The position numbers and the translations under genes are program-made. A stretch of DNA of 27,870 nucleotides from JAAXTT01 sp964530215 (GTDB lineage Bacteria; Bacillota; Desulfotomaculia; Desulfotomaculales; Desulfocucumaceae): NCBI GenBank assembly GCA_964530215.1, contig CAZHAJ010000008.1, forward strand, positions 1-27,870, given 5' to 3'. Below the pieces are notes generated by a model. The model searched no databases. It worked only from the letters and a program-made list of their open reading frames with translations, and was not told where the DNA came from. Shown piece by piece: positions 22,387 to 27,870 of this stretch. Every line of letters begins with the position of its first letter. The stretch's first letter is position 1.

Positions 22387-25300
22387 TTAAAACTCCAAGG
22401 TCTTTCCATTCCAAAAAAGATAAATATATTTGCCTTTAACTCTTTTACCGGCAAGCATTTCCAACGCCCTGGCATAATAGTTTATTTGCAGCCGGTATTT
22501 ATCCATCAAAGCTTCCATCCTATTGTCTGGGGCATAATCCGTCTTGTAGTCCAGCAAAACAATTCCCTCCGGCTCCTCAAAATAGCAGTCTATCACACCT
22601 TGCAGCAAGACTGTCTCCCCATCATAGACTTCATCTGGTACATCTTTATATAGTTCCTGACATGACATTTCAATGTTAAAAGGCACTTCCCTATATATAC
22701 CCTGTGAGGCAAGCAATCGTTTTCCCAATACAGAAGCCAGGAATCCCCTTATTTTCTCATCATCTACACTCTGAGCCTGCTGTTGAGTAAGCAGCTCCCT
22801 TTTCACCATTTCTTTTATCTGACCTGAAATATCTTTCTGATAAAAATCCAAATGCTGCAACACAAAATGAAGAACGGTACCGGCTTCTGCAGCACTTAAA
22901 CCCCTCTGCCCTTCAATAAACATTGGTTTTTTCATCAACAGCGGCTGAAATAATATATTCTCTTCTTCAAAGGAATCTAGCTCAAAACGCCTTTTCAACT
23001 CTGTTACCGAAACTTTAACAGGAACAGTGGTGAGTTTTTGATATGGGTAATGCCAGCTTAATCTTCTGTCTATTTCTTTTGAGAGATCCCACATATCCTC
23101 AGGAGTACTTAGTCTCTGCTCTTCCCACTCATTTAAATAACTCTGTTTTTGATTATCTATATATTTATCACTTAAAATATCACTTCTACTCCAAATACCG
23201 ACACTCCATTGGGATGGTTCATTATCTATCAGATATTTTGCAATGTAACTGTTGGCATAAGCTTTATCCCTAAGAAGCTTTCCGTCTTTATGCCTCAACA
23301 AAGCAGGACCGAGCCAGTCAAGATAATTGGTCCCTTTCAACATTTCATAGTCTGGAAGGGCAGCATTTCCGGCTCCGGCACAATAAGCCCATTTAACAGC
23401 TGTCTTAGAAATATCCCTTAGAGAACCTGTAATAAGTAACTTTTCCCGGGCTCTGGTTAAAGCAACATAGAGTATCCTCATTTCTTCCGACAGTGTCTCC
23501 GCTTTTAATTTCTCGCGGATAGCTTGTTTGGTAACAAGGGGATATCTCAGCCGCCGTCTATGACTTATCACATCGGAGCCAAAACCCAATTCCTGATGAT
23601 ATAACACACTCTTATTAACATCTTGCAGATTAAATTTCTTACCGGCTCCCGAAAGAAAAACCACGGGAAATTCTAAACCTTTGCTTTTATGAATACTCAT
23701 TATGCGTATTACATTATCATTTTCCCCCAATATTTTTGCACTTCCCATATCCCCCCTGCTGCTTTTCAGCCTATCTACAAAGTTAACAAAATTAAAGAGT
23801 CCCTTATAGGCGGTATCTTCAAACTGCCTCGCCCTTTCAAACAGGACACGAAGGTTAGCCTGACGCTGTACCCCTGCCGGCATCGCTCCCACTACTGCAA
23901 AATAGCCGGTTTCATTATATAAATGCCAGAGAAGTTGGTCGGTGGGCATATACAAAGACATATCCCTCCACCTTTGCAGCAGCCTCAAAAAAGACAGTCC
24001 CTTTTTGGCAGCATCACTTTGACCTTGCTCTGATAAAAGCTTTAAGGCATCAAAGATAGATGCCTTCCTGTCGCACAGCCTTAGCTCGGCTAACTCCTCT
24101 GAGCTAAAAGAAGCAATGGGGGATCTGAGCACCGACAGAAGCGGTATATCCTGATGAGGGTTGTCAATAATTTGAAGCAATGATAAAACTACCTGCACCT
24201 CCGGGGTTTTAAAAAAACCGGTGCCGGTGTCGGCAAATACCGGAATTCCCTGTGCTGTCAACTCCTGAACAAAAATATCGGACCAATTTCTCACAGTACG
24301 CAGCAAAATAACAATATCTCGGTAATCAACTTTTCTATAATCTTTTAAATCTCTATCAAAAACACAAAACACTCTCCCTCGTTCATCAGGTTGCATTAGC
24401 TGCTGTATTCTCTTAACCACCAGTCGAGCTTCGCACTGAATACTATCAAGCATCTCCTCATCATCATTAAGGGATTGATAGTCACTGGGGATACCGGTAT
24501 CAATCAAATGCAACTCGACATCCCCACCGGCTTTTATTATTTTCTTATTGTATTCAGCAAAATCTGCCCCAGGATTCAAAGCTTCATTATCGGTATAATC
24601 CAGTTCTCCTACATTAACCGACATAGTCTGCTTAAAAATAAAGTTAACAGCGTCTACAACTTCTTTGCGACTTCTAAAATTCTTAAAAAGCAATATTTTC
24701 CGGTAAATACTGCCTTTTTCAGCTGAATAATTTCTGTATTTATCTAGAAACAACTCAGGCTTAGCCTGACGAAACCTGTAGATACTTTGCTTAACATCTC
24801 CCACCATAAAAACATTTGGAGCACCTGTGTCAGACTTGGAAACCATATTAATAATGCTTTCCTGTAGCAGGTTGCTGTCTTGATACTCATCCACCAAAAT
24901 TTCAGCATACCGTTCCCGATAACTTAGCGCCACTTTAGAGGGGCTTATATAACCATCATCATAACAGGTCAATATTTCGAGACAAAAATGTTCCAAGTCA
25001 TTGAAATCCAACACTTGTTTCTTGCTCTTTTTTGCAGCATACTTCTGCTCGAAAGTCAAAGCCAATGTCGCCAAACCTTTTATTACCGGGTACATGATTT
25101 TCATATCCCTGATGATCTGAGCAGAATCTGCCAAAAAACACTTTTCTTTTATTGTCTTAATCCTGTCTTTAACATCATCCCGTATTTTTTTTATATAGTC
25201 CAAAGTTTCCCTGTCCATCTCCTTGTTGGCAGTTGGCAAGCGTTTAAACTCAAATCTTTGCAATGACTCATAAATAACATCCCACGTTGCAGTCCCTCCT

Positions 25301-26103
25301 GAACAAAGCTTCAAAAGTCTGTTCAGATTGGACATGTCTTCAAGATAGATTTCCAGATGTTTTTCAAAACCCTCCCAGCAGCTTATGATTTCTATTGCCC
25401 TTGACATGGCATCCTTTAATCCCTGCAGCTGAATCAAGGCAGAATTAATTAATACCTGTCCCCACGGAGTAATCCCGAAAACCATCTCCTCAGCAGGATT
25501 AAGGTTTTCTGTCATTTCATTAAACCACTTTTCCGGCCATGGACTGCTCTGGATAAAGGTATACAAATCCAGCACCATATTCTGAAGTGCACCATCATCC
25601 CCATTTCCTCCATAGCACTCCAAGAGCTCAGAAAAAACAGGGTTTTCATTTTGATACTGTTCTTCAAACAACTCATTTAAGACTTCCAGTTTCATTAAAG
25701 CAGCTTCGGTCTCATCTGCGATTCTGAAGTCGGGGTCAATGTTTATATATTGAAAATTGCTGCGAACCACTTCCAGGCAGAAGGAATGAATGGTGGTAAT
25801 AGTGGCTTTGTTTAACAAGGTTAGCTGTCTTTGAATGTTTTTTGAACCGGGATTTTTATCTAAATAAGCAGAAATTGCTTCAGCTATTCTTTCCCTCATT
25901 TCTGCCGCAGCTGCGTTGGTAAAGGTCATGATTAGCAATCTATCTATATCTACAGAATTCTCGGAATTTGTTATCCTTCTAATAATTCTCTCCACCAGTA
26001 CTGCGGTCTTACCGGCTCCTGCGGCTGCAGCCACCAAAAGGTTACAGTTTATTTCATGTATGGCATCCCACTGTTCTTTGGTCCAGTTAAATTCTTCTCT
26101 CAT
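22387..26103 (-). CDS. addA: Helicase-exonuclease subunit AddA
   Basis: Large subunit of the AddAB helicase-nuclease, which processes double-strand ends for RecA loading and recombination repair, as RecBCD does in E. coli. It is 1238 residues. Walker A AAAAGAGKT is at residues 25-33, FTNAAAAEMRERI is motif Ia, DEYQDS is at 405-410, and GDVKQSIYRFR is at 435-445; these define a UvrD/Rep superfamily 1 helicase. IMSIHKSKGLEFPVVFLSG and VALTRAREKLLITG are motifs V and VI. The C-terminal RecB-type nuclease has LLDYKTDYAP with the catalytic Asp and Lys at about 1185 and 1187. ATG at 26103 overlaps the addB stop by four bases (ATGA), so the subunits are translationally coupled. A terminator follows. 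Confidence 0.97.
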   Translation of the reverse strand: MREEFNWTKEQWDAIHEINCNLLVAAAAGAGKTAVLVERIIRRITNSENSVDIDRLLIMTFTNAAAAEMRERIAEAISAYLDKNPGSKNIQRQLTLLNKATITTIHSFCLEVVRSNFQYINIDPDFRIADETEAALMKLEVLNELFEEQYQNENPVFSELLECYGGNGDDGALQNMVLDLYTFIQSSPWPEKWFNEMTENLNPAEEMVFGITPWGQVLINSALIQLQGLKDAMSRAIEIISCWEGFEKHLEIYLEDMSNLNRLLKLCSGGTATWDVIYESLQRFEFKRLPTANKEMDRETLDYIKKIRDDVKDRIKTIKEKCFLADSAQIIRDMKIMYPVIKGLATLALTFEQKYAAKKSKKQVLDFNDLEHFCLEILTCYDDGYISPSKVALSYRERYAEILVDEYQDSNLLQESIINMVSKSDTGAPNVFMVGDVKQSIYRFRQAKPELFLDKYRNYSAEKGSIYRKILLFKNFRSRKEVVDAVNFIFKQTMSVNVGELDYTDNEALNPGADFAEYNKKIIKAGGDVELHLIDTGIPSDYQSLNDDEEMLDSIQCEARLVVKRIQQLMQPDERGRVFCVFDRDLKDYRKVDYRDIVILLRTVRNWSDIFVQELTAQGIPVFADTGTGFFKTPEVQVVLSLLQIIDNPHQDIPLLSVLRSPIASFSSEELAELRLCDRKASIFDALKLLSEQGQSDAAKKGLSFLRLLQRWRDMSLYMPTDQLLWHLYNETGYFAVVGAMPAGVQRQANLRVLFERARQFEDTAYKGLFNFVNFVDRLKSSRGDMGSAKILGENDNVIRIMSIHKSKGLEFPVVFLSGAGKKFNLQDVNKSVLYHQELGFGSDVISHRRRLRYPLVTKQAIREKLKAETLSEEMRILYVALTRAREKLLITGSLRDISKTAVKWAYCAGAGNAALPDYEMLKGTNYLDWLGPALLRHKDGKLLRDKAYANSYIAKYLIDNEPSQWSVGIWSRSDILSDKYIDNQKQSYLNEWEEQRLSTPEDMWDLSKEIDRRLSWHYPYQKLTTVPVKVSVTELKRRFELDSFEEENILFQPLLMKKPMFIEGQRGLSAAEAGTVLHFVLQHLDFYQKDISGQIKEMVKRELLTQQQAQSVDDEKIRGFLASVLGKRLLASQGIYREVPFNIEMSCQELYKDVPDEVYDGETVLLQGVIDCYFEEPEGIVLLDYKTDYAPDNRMEALMDKYRLQINYYARALEMLAGKRVKGKYIYLFWNGKTLEF

Positions 26104-27870
26104 TGGCCGTCACCTTCGCTCATTAGTCTCCAGATATCTTCATCCCTTTGATCATGTAAAGGTTTAAAGAAATTTTCTTTCCTGGATAAATCAAACTGAC
26201 AAATTGCGGAATAACAACAGTAATCACAGGATGTTCTATTTTTCTTTTTATACGGCTTAATTGATACATTCCCCCGCATTATCTCCTCACCCAAGTTTTG
26301 CAGCAATCCTCTTACATACCTGCGAAGTATTTTGAACTGTTCCAAAGAGGCCACGGAAGATTTCCCAAAAACATCATCTTGATTGATTCTTACCGGTAAA
26401 ATAAGCGAATAGCCTTTAAGATTACTATCCATTTTCCTTATGAGATTCACATCTGCCAAGAGCAGTCCTTTCATTTTCAGTTGCTTCATAATACTTTTTT
26501 CGACTTCTTGCTCTGTATCCTTCCTGCTTCCTTTTACAATGGGATTGTCAATGGTAAAATACAATACGCCTCCCGGAAGAGCCGGAGGATTAAAAGAACC
26601 ACTTTCCCAGATTGCATCTAGGTAAGTAATCAGCTGCAGCTGATTACCATAGAACACATCTGAGAGTTTGAGATCATTGCTGCCTGATTTATAGTCTATT
26701 ATTCGAAAATATGTACCTTCTTCTGTTTCCAACACATCCACTCTGTCAATTCTGCCCGTCAGATAAATTTTATCTCCGGACTTAAGATCAATTGTAATGG
26801 GAGGAAAGTCCCCTCCCTGCTCAAAGGACATTTCATAACCCATTGGGCTAAAGCTGCCTAGACGAATATGCTGGGTTATCAACCAAACTGCCCTTTCAAT
26901 TACCTTTTTCAATCTTAGAATAAGTGCAATATGCCTTTGTGACCCTGATATACTTGAACTCCTCATTTTTTTTAGCATATCATCAATAATTTCAGAGATC
27001 TTGTCTGAACACCATTGTTTCTCCAAATTTCGCCATGATATATTTTGTTTTTCCAGTAGCCTGGAAAATGCTTCAATAACTGCATGAATAAAGGTTCCCA
27101 CATCAGGTGGACTTAAGCGATATATTTTACGCTCCTTGGCTCCCAATCCATACTGAATAAAATAAGCAAAGGGGCAGGCGGTATACCTCTCCAACCTAGA
27201 CACACTGGAATACATAGGCTTGCCGTAAAGCAATGAAATTTTATCTCTGCTAACTGGTTGAGCAATGTTTTTTCTTTTAAGAGCCAACTGTACCGAGTAG
27301 CACTTGGATTTCCATTCCTCCTTACTGACAAACCATTCGTATACAAGCTCCCACAAAAAAGGAACTTTCCTTCCTTCCGCTTTTTGACGCAACATATTTA
27401 CCATCTGTTTAAAAGTGGGATTGCCGGCCACAACCAACTCAATTTCTTCCTTTTCATCATATGACCTAATAATATTACTGGTTTCAGCAATTGCCGGGAA
27501 TAATTTTCTAAGCCTAGATATTATTATCGAGGGACGCATAGCCCTTCCTTCTTGGTCAGCAATAGCCCAGCTTAATCTAAGATAACTGCCTGCAGTGGTC
27601 AAAGCTCTGTATATCAGGTATTGCTCATCAAAAGTCTTTGTTCTGGTGTCTTTAGCCAACTCAACTCCGGCATTATTTAAAATAGCTCTATCCTGGTCTG
27701 ACAGAACACCCTCCTCTGCTGCCGACTGGGGAAACACCCCATCATTGGCTCCCAAAATATATAATGCCTTCACCTCATGGCTTTTTGAACGCTCAACACT
27801 ACCCACCAACACCTGGTCAAGGGAAGCAGGAATCAATCCCACCTGGTATTCCTCCAAGCCTGCTTTAAAA
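26100..27870 (-). CDS. addB: Helicase-exonuclease subunit AddB, 5'-truncated
   Basis: Second subunit of AddAB, which carries the other nuclease and recognises the Chi-like regulatory sequence. Only the C-terminal ~590 residues are in the window; the frame is open past 27870, and full AddB proteins have about 1150. The fragment begins AGLEEYQVGLIPASLDQVLV, then YILGANDGVFPQSAAEEGVLS, as in the inactive helicase half. The nuclease motif is YFRIIDYKSGSNDL. The iron-sulfur cluster cysteines are visible: one in ERYTACPFAYFI and three in TSCDYCCYSAICQFD near the end, in the C-x2-C-x5-C spacing of AddB. The stop overlaps the addA start by four bases. A TTG near 27857 is internal, not the start. Confidence 0.96.
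   Translation of the reverse strand, partial: FKAGLEEYQVGLIPASLDQVLVGSVERSKSHEVKALYILGANDGVFPQSAAEEGVLSDQDRAILNNAGVELAKDTRTKTFDEQYLIYRALTTAGSYLRLSWAIADQEGRAMRPSIIISRLRKLFPAIAETSNIIRSYDEKEEIELVVAGNPTFKQMVNMLRQKAEGRKVPFLWELVYEWFVSKEEWKSKCYSVQLALKRKNIAQPVSRDKISLLYGKPMYSSVSRLERYTACPFAYFIQYGLGAKERKIYRLSPPDVGTFIHAVIEAFSRLLEKQNISWRNLEKQWCSDKISEIIDDMLKKMRSSSISGSQRHIALILRLKKVIERAVWLITQHIRLGSFSPMGYEMSFEQGGDFPPITIDLKSGDKIYLTGRIDRVDVLETEEGTYFRIIDYKSGSNDLKLSDVFYGNQLQLITYLDAIWESGSFNPPALPGGVLYFTIDNPIVKGSRKDTEQEVEKSIMKQLKMKGLLLADVNLIRKMDSNLKGYSLILPVRINQDDVFGKSSVASLEQFKILRRYVRGLLQNLGEEIMRGNVSIKPYKKKNRTSCDYCCYSAICQFDLSRKENFFKPLHDQRDEDIWRLMSEGDGQ

Noticed and set aside
1..27870. CRISPR array, prophage, toxin-antitoxin, defence island, tRNA or rRNA
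   Set aside because: No direct-repeat series with spacers, no phage or defence protein families, and no tRNA cloverleaf or rRNA sequence were seen in the reading.

Overview
The window is a stretch of ordinary chromosome from an AT-leaning, endospore-forming Bacillota, most likely class Clostridia (Peptococcaceae/Desulfotomaculum-like). The evidence is a T-box upstream of ileS, AddAB instead of RecBCD, a SepF/YlmE/YggT division cluster, S-layer homology (SLH) domains, strong GGAGG ribosome sites with many TTG starts, and a small acid-soluble spore protein (SASP) gene with a sigma-G promoter. The genus cannot be fixed from the sequence alone. Nearly all genes are on the minus strand. The plus-strand exceptions are the symporter, ilvE and the spore protein gene.

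Layout. 1-1200: 3' part of a sodium:solute symporter and its terminator. 1220-4420: rsfS, an RRM RNA-binding protein gene and nadD (minus), then ilvE (plus). Two inverted copies of a ~145-150 bp non-coding repeat end in terminator-like hairpins, one just 3' of the RRM gene and one just 3' of ilvE. 4500-7170: a secreted YcdB-like/SLH protein and an IS3-family remnant with further repeat scraps. 7175-8360: larE, then a divergent 57-aa alpha/beta-type SASP gene with a TTG start, then a perfect 16-bp inverted repeat. 8372-11510: ileS with a complete T-box leader and a clear vegetative promoter. 11540-13480: a cardiolipin synthase and a DUF167 (YggU) gene that seems to start at a rare AUC codon. 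13554-16981: the YlmE-SepF-ProC-YggT cluster led by a HlyD-like membrane protein, preceded by a sequence fitting the sigma-H consensus and closed by a terminator. 17023-20921: a tightly packed operon of beta-CASP metallo-hydrolase, pgeF, a PhoB/PhoP-type response regulator and pstB, with no kinase or other Pst genes. 21038-22308: a LysM-BsuPI-lectin-like protein with a possible late-sporulation promoter and a terminator. 22338-27870: addA and the 3' part of addB.

The genes serve translation (IleS, RsfS), NAD and amino-acid synthesis (NadD, IlvE, ProC), cell division (SepF), envelope functions (Cls, SLH protein, HlyD-like protein), phosphate response (response regulator, PstB), DNA repair (AddAB) and sporulation (SASP, probably the LysM protein). 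I see no CRISPR array, prophage, toxin-antitoxin pair, tRNA or rRNA. I did not find a convincing new multi-gene system. The strongest leads are regulatory sites, an easily missed spore gene, the 3'-linked repeat family, and unusual gene neighbourhoods.
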